Source: Micromussa lordhowensis (taxonomy: Eukaryota > Cnidaria > Anthozoa > Scleractinia > Lobophylliidae). Taken from it: 64,000 bases of DNA. Location: the NCBI GenBank assembly GCA_964020085.1, contig OZ026601.1, positions 36,303,101 through 36,367,100 of the forward strand, written 5' to 3'. Below, in pieces: positions 1 through 12,100 of the stretch. Within the stretch, counting starts at the first letter, position 1. Every line of letters begins with the position of its first letter. The notes under the pieces were generated by a model. That model searched no databases. It was not told where the DNA came from and worked only from the letters and a program-made list of their open reading frames with translations. The translations under genes and the position numbers were made by a program.

Positions 1-137
1 ATAGCATTCTTTTCTTATCTTTCACACTTTAATACTCGACCGTTTATTTTCACTTACCTTGCGTCCATGTTCACACTCAACGGACGGCGTAATTTTTGCG
101 CTTTCTAACTTACATCTCATTTTGTTATTTTTCGTAG

Positions 138-3100
138 TCGCGCGCGGACCGCGTCTCAATGCAGCTCTCGCACGAGTTCACGCGCGAGCTCACGCGGAGC
201 GAGTCGAGACACGAGTCCCGATAGGAGAGGAGACAGACGGATGAGTGTGGAAAGAGGTTACAGTCCAAGTCACTTGCCCGTGATGAAAAAGACCAGTCCA
301 TTACACAGTAAGTACCATGGGAAACAACGAATAAACTAATGAAGGAACATACAAGAAAACGAGGTGAAGAGAAAACTTAGGAATTTAGGCTTTTGACAGG
401 CTTTCAGATTGTGAAAAATATGAAGGAAACCTGGCGTCTGGGTCTAAATGCTGGCGAGTTCCGCGGTTTTTTTTGGTGATGTTTTCGAGACCTCGGTGTA
501 CAATTGCGTGGATGTCAATTGGCATGTTGAGTTTCTCCAGTCTCCGCCTAGTAGGCGTCACGGTGAAAGTACATTACCAAAATGATCACGAGACAATTCA
601 AGGCTGTGCCGGGTCTAAGAAAAAGACAAAAGTTAGTGGCCTGTGGCAGCCGGGGTCTTTTAGATCACAGCCCTGAGTGAATGGTATAGTGGAGCTGACA
701 TACTTTGCATATCAAGGCCACACAAACATTTCAGCTACATAGCATATTTGCTTGCATCACTGACGACACATGTTATCGTACAAGCTAAACGAAAAATTCG
801 ATGTTTATCTCGCCCTTATTTGTTGCAGATCCTCCTCTGGTGAAACAATCAGGTCAAGGCGAGCCCACAGCTAAAGGCGTCACTGAAGCGGCGGTTTGGG
901 ACGCTTGGGTAAGTCGCTCTCCCAGTCTTTCCTCTCTTAATCATCGCCTTCACTTGTTATTAGAAGTCTTGTTTACATTGTAAAACTCCTCTGTTGTCAT
1001 TTTCTTATTCGTTCATTAGATCCCTGCGGTTAAACTGCGTTGTTACTGTTTTTGTTGTTCAATTTAATTGCGTGGACCAGAGTTTTGTCGCTGAAATGCC
1101 CGATTCGAGTGATCAGCTTCACACATCTCCTTACAATGTCAGCACATTGTTAAGTAGACAGGAGTTGACAAAACCATGAACCAGGAAATGTTTGCCTTGA
1201 TGAGCCACGAAATTCTCAAAACGGACGTTTATAAGAAATGTATAAGAACCAGTAGGCCGAATAAATAGTTTGATCTGAGAGGTTTTTGTTTGTGTGCTCT
1301 TTGTTGTAGCATAAAAGTCCTTCCAGGAGGAAATATTCATTTGGTTCAACAAACTCGCAGTGTTCTGATGACGATGACAGCGATGTAGCGAGTATATCAT
1401 CAGAGAGGTCTTACAGCTCTAAAGGATCTCGAAATCATCATAAAGTGTTGGAACCTGGAAACGTAAGTTGACTGGATCGTAGAAACGCATAGCCTGCAAT
1501 GAAGCCGTATTTTGGCCAGCGAGCGCATTTTGATGAAGCGAGTGCCATCTTTGATTCGAACTCGAGAGGCTTGGGGAGAGACAAAAAAGCGTTCTAGGGA
1601 GTAGGAGTGAGGCCGAAAGAGGAGTGAGCCCCCACCTCCTCCCCGCTCGCTTCTCCTAAGCCAGCATGGCGGCGAATCTACTCGATCACGAACTGATACC
1701 GATAACTCGCGAACACACGGAAAGCGCAATCTAAGTAAGGCACGAAATATCTTAAACCAGTGTAACTTGCCGAAGTGAAAAGGCCTGGTTAGCACTAGGC
1801 TCGATTTCCGCTGCTCTCTGAAGTCCGGTCTACAGATGGAGCGCGGGCTGACAGCGCTAGAATGTTTACGTAATTTAAACGTGATAAAATCTTCTTTACA
1901 AGCTCACTCCCTCGTTTTTGCCCCAGGGGCTAAAATTCTTCAATCTCTTCAAAATTCACTGAAGTGTTTGATCCAATGAAATTAGACGTTCTAGAGAGCT
2001 TCGTGACAACAGAAGTGTTTACAGTTAATTTCTTTGTGGTTAGACTGGAAAGGTCGAGATCCGGCCACGGCTTCTGGCAAGCCCTACGTGGAGCTTAAAG
2101 CGTCGCTTTGATGCCTGAGCCTAGAACATTAGAATCATACAACCTTTTTAACAAACGATACCATTGAATCTCGACGATTACTGAGCTTGCGTGACAGTAT
2201 TGTGTGACTACTCAAGTGAAGAGTGAATTTTAAAAGTTAAAACAGGAACAGTTACGAGATCATCAGAGCATATAAATAATTCTTTTCACTTAAGAATCGT
2301 CTGGAATAATCTTCGCATTTTTTTAAAAAGTTTTGAAATGTCGAGAAGTTGAAGGAAAACATTTCAATCTTAGATGGCTGAACGGGCTAAGCTTGTTAGT
2401 TTTAAATGACACTCAAACAATCCATTTCTTCTCATCGAAACTGTTATGTTATGTAAATTGCACCTGCTAATTATGCGAGAACAAAACGTAAAGGTTTTCT
2501 TTAACGGGCGAAAGCGGTAAGCGAACAAATCTGGTGTTGCTTTGAGCATGAAATGCGCGAGTATCAGAACTTTGTCTTCGATTTCGGTTTATGCATTTTA
2601 ATTGTAATGAAAACAAACCTCTTTTACAGCTGTTTCAGTCTTTGTGTCCTAGCCTGGCTCATAAATTATTCACAATCTTTTTTTGTCATTCTTGTCTTTC
2701 AACCTGAAGCCAGTTTTTTCTCATTATCAATAATATCACTGTAAATACACGTACATACTCTTGGCCACGAGTCGAAATATTCAAGCGACCGCTTTGATAC
2801 CTTGTCTTATGCCGCGAGAAGCCAGATTTATTGAAAAACAATTGTCTATCGGTGGTATATGTTAATGCAGTGGATAGCTCATGAATTACACAACAGTCTA
2901 ACACGTCTGATATAGTGTTGAACGGCGAAGCGTTCATTTGAAACAAGACGTGCAAATATGCTTGGCAAACTGTTCGAGACTCTCCTTCAAGGAAACTGAA
3001 CGGAAAGCTAGAACTTATGGCTAGGCGAAAGCGTAGCCTGGCGTCATTTGAAGGAAAGAGAAAACGGAGAAGTGGCTGAATAAGATTATGACCACAGGCC

Positions 3101-6100
3101 GAGCTGCTGTCAAAATGCGCTTGAAGACAAAGCGATGGTCCGTGCTTCCCTGCCATCGGTTTCGAATCGACGTTTTCATTTATAGACGCTGCGTTGTTAG
3201 AACTGTTTTTCCCGGGAATCCAAGAGAGGAATGGTTGTGGTTTAAATACTGCCTCAGAAAAGGGATTTTTCTCTACGTCCGTCCAAGCCATGTTACATTA
3301 TTCCGACAGGTACAAAGTGCGACCAGTTCTATTCGTGAATTGTATTTATTGTTTGGTTTGATTTAAAAGTATAACTACATGTAGAATTATACATTTAAAG
3401 CGTTAAAGTGCTAGTCCAGGCCTCGAATAATAAGTTCAAATGTCCATTTTGTGAATTTGAAGTGTGAATTCGTTATATTTATATACGGTACATTAGGCAG
3501 CTAGGGCACTCAATTGTGGCCTTTCGATCTCTTACCCGAATTATTATTGTTGTTATATGGAAACGCAGTTGCAGCTTTCGAAAAACGCGGCGTAACGTTT
3601 TTAAAGTTGTGGTTGCGAGTATCGGAGCTCATTGTATTGTTTTTCGGGGCAAAAGGAACAACATTAGCGGAGCGGGAAACCACAGAGCTTCATGATCCTT
3701 CGATGTCAAAACTCGTTTAATATCTATGGTTAATTACGCTGTTGTCGAGGAACCATCATGGCTGTTTTTGTTTGTCTTCGAGTTTGAAGAACGAAGCAGT
3801 CTCTTGTTCCGGTGAAATTTATGAAAATACAGTTGTGCCACAGATTTGTAGCGGCTTGCAATATTTTGAAGCTTGTTTAATTTATACTGAGCTTATTGAG
3901 TCACCTGTAACAGCAAGTATTCATAGTACAAGGAAACTCGGATTTCAGCTTTAAGTTTCCTCTTAAAGTTCTTTACACATTGTAACTTTGACTTGTTTAC
4001 TAACATCTTTTACCTTTTTTCCTGAAAATGTCGTTTTGTTGTTCAATGGTGCTTGCCTAATCATGTAAAATTTATGTATGTATTCTTTTCTTTTCCTAAA
4101 GATTCGAGAAGTCCTTTCTGACCTAGTCAAGGATGTTTTTATTCATAATAAGGCCAAATCGAGTTTCTCCTGGTTCCACTGCCACAATATTTAGCCAAAA
4201 ATTTGCATGCAATTTACCTTATGAACACAATTTGCGTCATTAAGAATTTAACCGCTGTCGTGTTTTTAAAACAGGAAAATATTTATTTTCTTCGTTCGTC
4301 ACTGGCACATTTTTTCCATTTTGTATATTATTATTGTTTCGAGTTTCTTCTCAGAGAGGATTAATGTTTGGTTTGCATTTCCTGGAGCTCGATGTTGTTA
4401 AAATACGCCATGTGTTCACTTTCTGCATTTGTTTAACTCTCAGAAAGACGTTTCCTTCGCGCAGTTTGTTATATTTGGAAAACACTTTAAATTCATGTTA
4501 ATCGCAGATAAGCATTTTGAGTGGAATATTTCTTATTCGTGTCATGTTTTTCAGTACCGAAAAGGGAAGGATTAAAGTCAGATGGATGTATAGAGTTAAG
4601 GATATTATTTTTAATTACTCATGTCCTTTAAGAGCCGTGTGTCGTACCGGCAAACTAATTCCACAGTTTGACTTCTGATTAGTTATACAGTATCTGTATG
4701 GCGGGTTTACTTTTTCGCAACTATTAAAAGGGTCATACATTGCCGGCAATCCTACTGTAAACAGCGGGAAGCAAAAAACATATTGCAAATGAACTTTTTG
4801 AGCAGTTTGGCTTAGATTATTGACCCATTATTAAGGTATTTTATTCTCGGGATGTTTTCTGAAACGTAGACTACGAGGGGTCTCTCTTTCGCTTAGTCCG
4901 CCGTCGTGCGTGCAACCCGAAAGAAAACCGCGAAAAAACTAGGATTTCGCGCGGCCATTTTTTTTATCGCGATTTTCTTTCGCGTCACGAACGATGTACT
5001 AAGCGAAGTAGGGACTGCTCGTGGTCCACCTGAAACGGGAATAATGTTCAGTGTTTATACCATGCCATAGAAAATACAGCCAATCAGAGTTCAGGAAAGT
5101 CTGTTTACTTGACGTATAACACCCAACTTTGCCATCGTGCGCTGCATTGATTGTGTTTGCCACTGCATTTTCTTTGGTATGGTATAAAATATTTAAGCAA
5201 CACTTCCTCGTGGAATACCATGGGATTTATTACGAGTCACTTGTATTTTCTAGAATGGGTTGCATAACTACCATTTACTTTGCTGAAAATAGCTGACAAA
5301 CCACAACCAACAAACAAGTAAACAAACATAGTGAAATGTTGATAAGTTAATTAACGTTTGTTTTTGTGATAACGTCGTAACAAACGGCGCCAGGTAACCG
5401 AAGCAGTACCTTTTAGACCTTGCGACGACCAGTTTTGTTTTGGCTTTTCGTTTTAGTCAAGTTTCTGTAAAAAAGATGAATTTGTCAAAATGATTTCGCT
5501 TGTTTGTGATGCATTTTGTGAATTGTTCCTTTCTGAAATGGTATGAGGTGAAGTGATTTAAATATTTTGAGTAGATCGTATAGTTTCTGCAACCCTATTT
5601 TAGCCAAGGATAGCGGACAAGTGTTTTTTTTTTAAGTGCCCCCCCCCCCCTGACTGTGGTTTTCATATTTGTTTTTCAGGAGGTGGCAGAGATCGTTCGT
5701 TTAACCAGTAGTAATGTATGGTCTGATAGACGGGATGGTGTGTTATGTCTTCAGAGTTTTCTTCTCAACTCTGGCGTTCTCAGGTTTGTTTTCAAGTTTT
5801 TGCTTTAGTCATTTGTTTTTCCCTTAGGAGAATTTAGTCAAACATACTCCTGAGTTGATCATTTCCTATATTTTTGAAAATTATATGCTTTATTTTGTTT
5901 TATAACATAGATAGGACCCTGTGCGCGCTCTGATTGGTCAAAAACCCATGTTTTATCAGAGTATAAAACATAGAAAAAGCGTGTTTTATTGTTTTGCGCG
6001 AGTAAAATCTATATCATAAAGCAAATAAAGAAGCCTAATCCGTGTATTACACTGTGATAAAACACTCCGGACATTTGAGAACTCGAGGGAAATGTAGAAA

Positions 6101-9100
6101 ACACTCGCCGGCGGCTCGTGTTTTCTACATTTCCCTCGAGTTCTCAAAAGCCCGTCGTGTTTTATCACAGTGTAATATACGGCTTAGGCTTCTTTATTTG
6201 TTAAATAAAATAGAGCGTGTTCATTTGAGTGTCGATTAGAGTGATTACTTTGGTTTTGATTTCTCTCAACACACCATATTTGTATTCTCGGTATTGGACT
6301 GGAACTAGCTTGCAACTGAGGCTAATGCGGGGAGTCTTTTCAAATGCAAATGACATTGAGGGCAATCTCGTTTTAATGATATTTCCCCCATGAGCCTCTA
6401 TTGCAAGCTAGTTCCAGTCCAATAGCGAGAAGACGAATATGACCTATTGAAAACCGCTCTAGAAAAGGAAGTTAAATTGAGTTAACTTAACGTAGTTTTG
6501 TGGTTTTATTCCCAACAGCCAAATAGAGCTTGGACGGATAAAGGAATGTCTCACAAGGTTGTTTTTCGATCCACACAATAAGGTAAAATGTCGTCAGTAG
6601 CGGACCATAGACTAATGTTTTACTTATTATTTAATTTATGTCAAACCCTTGTGTTAATAAACAATAAATAAATAAATAAATCAACTTTGTTTAACGAGGG
6701 TGACACAAAACAATGCAGAAGTCTTCACTGTTGCTGTTGAAAATACATTAGTTGCGTAAATTTGCGTTGAAGTTGTTCAAATGATTGAAGTGAAATTATT
6801 ACTCTCAATTGTTCAATGGAGGTAACCTTTACTTACCTGACAAGACGGATCGACGAACACAAAGACGTCAATGACTGTAGTAATCATTTCATTTGTATTC
6901 GTCTGTAGGTTTATAGTTTGTTTTTAGACGCGTTGTGTGACTTTATAGTCGTCAACAAAGTAGATCTTCACGATTGGTTGTTCGTTCTGTTGTCACGCCT
7001 TCTCACCAAGCTTGGTACAGAGCTGTTGAGTTCGTTACAGTCAAAGGTGGTACGAGTGTTGGATGTGATCAGGTAAGCGTGTTGATTAGAATGACCCTCC
7101 TGTTCTTGTAGCTCGGGGTGGCTGGTGACTTCTGGTTCCTGAGGTGCTGGTTATTGCGCTCGCCTCCGGATCAGGCGGTCCGGGTTCGAGCCCTGGCCAG
7201 GGACATTGAGTCGTGATCTTGGGCAAGACATTTTACTCTCACAGTACCTCTCTGAACCCAGGTGCATAAATAGATACCGGTGAATTTAATGCCGTGGGTA
7301 GCCCTGTGATGGACTAGCAACCAATCCAGGGGGGAGTAGAAATACTCTTAGTTGCTTCATGCTATAGAAACTGGAGATAAGCTCCAGCCTGATGGGCCAC
7401 TTGGCTCGTATGTAGACTTTACTTACCTTTATCTCTTGTAGCTTAGATTGACAATCGTAATTTTAACTGCCCCATATATGTTTAGTGGAAAAGTCTTCGT
7501 ACTCCTGCCAGACCTTTGCCGCGCGAATAAATCTATGACCTCTAATATCTTCTCTTATCTGATATCTTTGTGGTTCTTGGTCAGCTTATCAAAAATCAAG
7601 TTATTCTGGGAGGCGCAAACATAAAAATACGTAGTTGCATGCCAGTCAATTCAGGCGGTTAAGTTTTTGATTGGTTGAGAAGCATGCAAAACCAACCAAA
7701 CGACTGACCCAAAAAAGAAGCTGTCACCTTAGTGAACGATGCGTTTTACTACAGTTTGTGTTAAGTTGCTCATTTATCAATAAAATCGTGGTAAAAATTG
7801 AAAAATCGTTGAACTTAAATCCTATGGATTGTAACTTTTTCTATTTTTCGCAGAGATTCGTTTCCATATGATCTTCAGTTCAGTATTTTAACAAGATTCA
7901 TCACGGATCAAACCCAGACACCGAACCTCAAGGTATGAACATTCACACAGTCCCTAATCGTCTTGACTGTGTATGGTAGCTCCATCCGTTTCTTTTAATA
8001 ACTCGCCGAATTCTCAAACGCTTATTGGTGGAGAGCTATAGTGGGGCACCTATATGACGTCATTGTTTACATTTTGCCTCTAGCATACGACTTTGTGTAG
8101 AGAAGGTACCATGCTAGATGCGAATTGAATCCAAACAGTTAAAGAGCTAGTAAAGCTTAGTACATGGGAGAGTTTTAGCTCTTTGGGTGTAATATTGAAG
8201 AAGACATTGGCTTTCAAAAACTTCAAAATGTTTGGGTGGCAAAAGCGCTTACGAGTCATTACATTCTTTGTTAACTGTTTTGGTTTTAATTCCGTGGCTC
8301 AAAAACCATTCAATACATCGTTCTCAAATTCCTTGAGGAGTTGATCCTGCTATTCCTTTTCAATATTCAGAGCTGATAATTTAGTAGCTTCATCAGAAAT
8401 TGGATGGATTATGCTAATGAGGCAAATATTGTAAACAAAGATTCCCTGTTCGTGAAAAAGTATGGTCATACTCAGTTATTAATTGTGTTATCCTTTGTGC
8501 TGCAGGTCAAAATAGCTATCTTGCAATATTTGCAAGGTTTGATTGGCCTAATGGATCCAAGTGACTTTACCAACTCTGGTGGTATCCTTTTGTCTTGTTA
8601 TAACTTAATGTCAAGATACAACTTCTCCTCACAGGCTACCATAGATTTCGTATAGTACTTGTTGGGAGATTTGATTATGGTCACGGAAATTTGCAATTTG
8701 TTATTTGTTTGGTTATTCAATGTACGTGAATGAAGCACATTTGGTTTTCTTAGATATTACGGTAAAAAGAACGTTTGGAAAAAAGAAGGAAAGTTAAAAA
8801 AGCTACATCCCAGCTGGAATAGGCCAGGTTAAGTTACCCTGAATTTGGCTAGTGTCCAATAACGAAAATGAGTTTGGTCTACATGAAAATGAACCTGTAG
8901 GTGGATCATATTTCCATCTGAATGGTTTTGCATTGCCTAGTTTCAAACCGTGAGGGTCTAGGTACGAGTCTGTAAATTATGGGATTAGCAACTATTGATT
9001 CTCATAGTCTGAAAGAGCTTACCGAGATTCACAAGATTCCCAAGTTTGGTGTTAATCAGGCTAGTTTTCACGGAGATACAGCCATTTGAAAATGTCAAAA

Positions 9101-12100
9101 TTTACAAAGAAATGTATGGCAATCCGGACGCTGTCCGACACGGCGTCCGGATGCCATACATTTCTTTGTAAATTTTGACGTTTTTAAATCGCTGTATCTC
9201 GGTCAAAACTAGCCTGATTAACACCAAACTTAGGAATCTTGTGAATCTCGGTGTGCTCTTTCTGACTATGTGAATCAATAGTTGCTAATCCCATAATTTA
9301 CAGACTCGTACCTAGACCCTCACGGTTTGAAACCAGGCAATGAACACTCGTTTTGACGCAGAGGCAAAACCCAACTCGGAAATGGCCTGTTTTAAAATCA
9401 GTGGACAATTGGTGACCTTAACGTGACGTAGAAACACGTTTGGCCGTCTCCAGGATAATCACGTGGACCACGGAGCCCAAGAGCGCAGACGTGAGAAAGG
9501 TAATGCTCGGTAATTTATTCAAGTTGAATAATTTTGTTAAATAATTATTTCTTGTTATGATAATTATTTCGCTATGTTTATTCCCCAGGAATCTGCGGCC
9601 GTCATTGTAGCTTTGTTCGAACTGAACACTCCAGAATTCAGTATGATGTTAACAGTACTGCCTAAATCATTCCAGGTAATGAATAAGATGTTGCGTTGGT
9701 AAAATGAGTCCTTGTTTTTCTGTTTGTTTGTCTTTGCGTTATGCTTTCACACGAAGCATCATGTTTACCAGCATCTCGCAGAAATAAAAGCGGAAGATCC
9801 ATTTCTGAACTTTTTATTTTCCGAGATTATTTAGTCATATTTTTTAAGAGATGTTAATTATTTCCACAAGACTTTAACAGTTACGACATCAAAACTCCTA
9901 ACGTTCAGGAAGAGCGCAGGGCTTAGCAGTTGAAATAAAATAAAAAATAAATATCTTAATTGACCACTTCCCCAGTGGGGTGTTCCAGCGCCAATGGTAA
10001 CAAATGATGAAACATTTTCCTTATCTCACGATTTTTGGGAACGAAAAGAAGACAAAAGAACAGCTCAAAAATCAACAACAGTTTGAATCGTTATCTTGTT
10101 TTCAGAGCGCAGTTATTCGCACCACGTTTTCTTGTGCATACAAAACCAATAGACTAACATGTGTATTTGATTGTTTCCTAGGATGGTGCTACTAAACTGC
10201 TTCATAATCATCTCAAAAGTAGTACCCAGGGCACGGAGGTATGTCACCGGTTTAATGTACCTTAATTTCTTTAAGTCTGTATGGTCTGGGGCCATATTTT
10301 AGAACTTCTGATGTTCCCTCTCAGCGGGTTTCGGCGTCATTTTGTTATCGCCTGTTATCTTCCGAACGAAGGCATCCCTTTTCGAATTTGAAAAAAATTC
10401 TCCATACCCTTTTCAATATTTGTCTGGTGCGGTCCTTCCGCTTTTTACAGGATAAGAACGATTAGTGTAGAACTCCATTCATATAGCTGTTCTTTGATTG
10501 CTCGTCCAGGTGTGATATTTCTTTCATTGGATAATCATTCAAGAAGACCTTCTGGGTTGGTGAGAGCGCTCGCCTCCCACCAATGTTGCCCGGGTTCGTT
10601 TCGGTGCCATATGTGGGTTGAGTTTGTTGTTGGTTGTCAACTTGCTCCGTGGGTTTTCTCCGGTTTTCCTCCTTCCGCTAAAACCAACATCTCCAAATTC
10701 CAAATCAACCAGGATAGAGGACCCGCATGAAAACCAGCTAAGGCTGATGTGGCTTCCCTTTGTAACTTTTTTATTTTCATTTTATGTATTATTACGTTTT
10801 GTCGTCATTACTTTTATTTTGCTTTCTCCAGCCGTTTGCCGCCGGCCGTGGTTCCCCATCATCTTCTGCCTCGACCTTTGACGATGTGGACAGTATGTCC
10901 CCCTCGGTTGAGAGACCGAGACTAAGACTGGGCTACAGAACGCTGTCGTCATCCTCAATGAAAGGAGCGTCTCCGATAAAGGACGAAAACCGAGCCGATC
11001 ATGCGAGCTCTCCCGAGCACCACACGAAGATACCTACACCGGCGAAAACAACTCAAAGCCCTCGGGGCGGCCAGGCTAGATTCGGTTTTTCACCGCGGAC
11101 AAACAACAGCTCTTTTCACAAAGACAACAGCACTGAGGTTGAAACTGTAAGCTCGAATGAGTCGTTAGATGGAAGGTACGCATCTCCCCCACCCCCTCAC
11201 CGTGGGGACGGTGCGCCTCACCAAGCGGAAGACGCCCCGAGTGTTTCATCCGGGTACAACAGTGACGACATCACATCCGGGCATGCGGAAAACAACCCTC
11301 AAGCTTCTGCTGCGGCTGAACCGCCAAGCACGGGAGGACCCGCGGAACATAAGTATGACCCGAGACAGTATCAAGATCAACAAAATGATTTTCATCCTGT
11401 GAGTAAACTACCCATGGTAAGATATTTAATAAAAAGTTGTATTTTGCTTGCATGTTCAATTGCTGTTTTCTTGACACGATTGTTTTTACTTTTGAACACC
11501 AACTCATTACTACACATTGTAGATTGTTATAAGAAACGAAGAAAGCTGGTATCGTTATCAGATGACCCTGTAACACACATTCGATAAAGCAGGAGAATTC
11601 GTTTGGTGTACACTGATTTCCGGCTTTGTCTAATACAAACAACTATGAAATAAAGCTACCGCATGAAATAAACTTCACGAGGTGTTTTTCCTGACGGTTG
11701 GAAGCAAACGAAACACTTGCTTGGCCGCATCTTCCCCTTGAGAATCCTTTAGTCACAGTCGGGATCAGTACAAGTTCACGGATTTTCTTTGCTTTGGATG
11801 TGTGCTACATAAGGACACAAACGCATCACCACACTTCCCCCTTAATGTGCGCCAACGTCCTCAGGGACGGATCGTTATTTTTTTGGGAGGAGGGGGTGGT
11901 CAATTTCCAAAAACATTCCTGCACAGCCAAAACTGCTAAAAAATATATATCGTGCAAAGGTAGCCATGGGAAAAAAACCGAGCAAGCGTTTTCTGTGTTT
12001 GAAAAAAATAAATAAATAATTAAAAGAAACCTAAAAACAATTCTTGCACAAACTATTGCCACCAAAAAAAGAAATCATGCCCCATGAAATTGCCACACAG

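Noticed and set aside
5986..6239. Two opposite-strand frames encoding nearly the same protein
   Set aside because: Artefact of a near-perfect palindrome (foldback element). The pair at 44239-44453 is rejected for the same reason.
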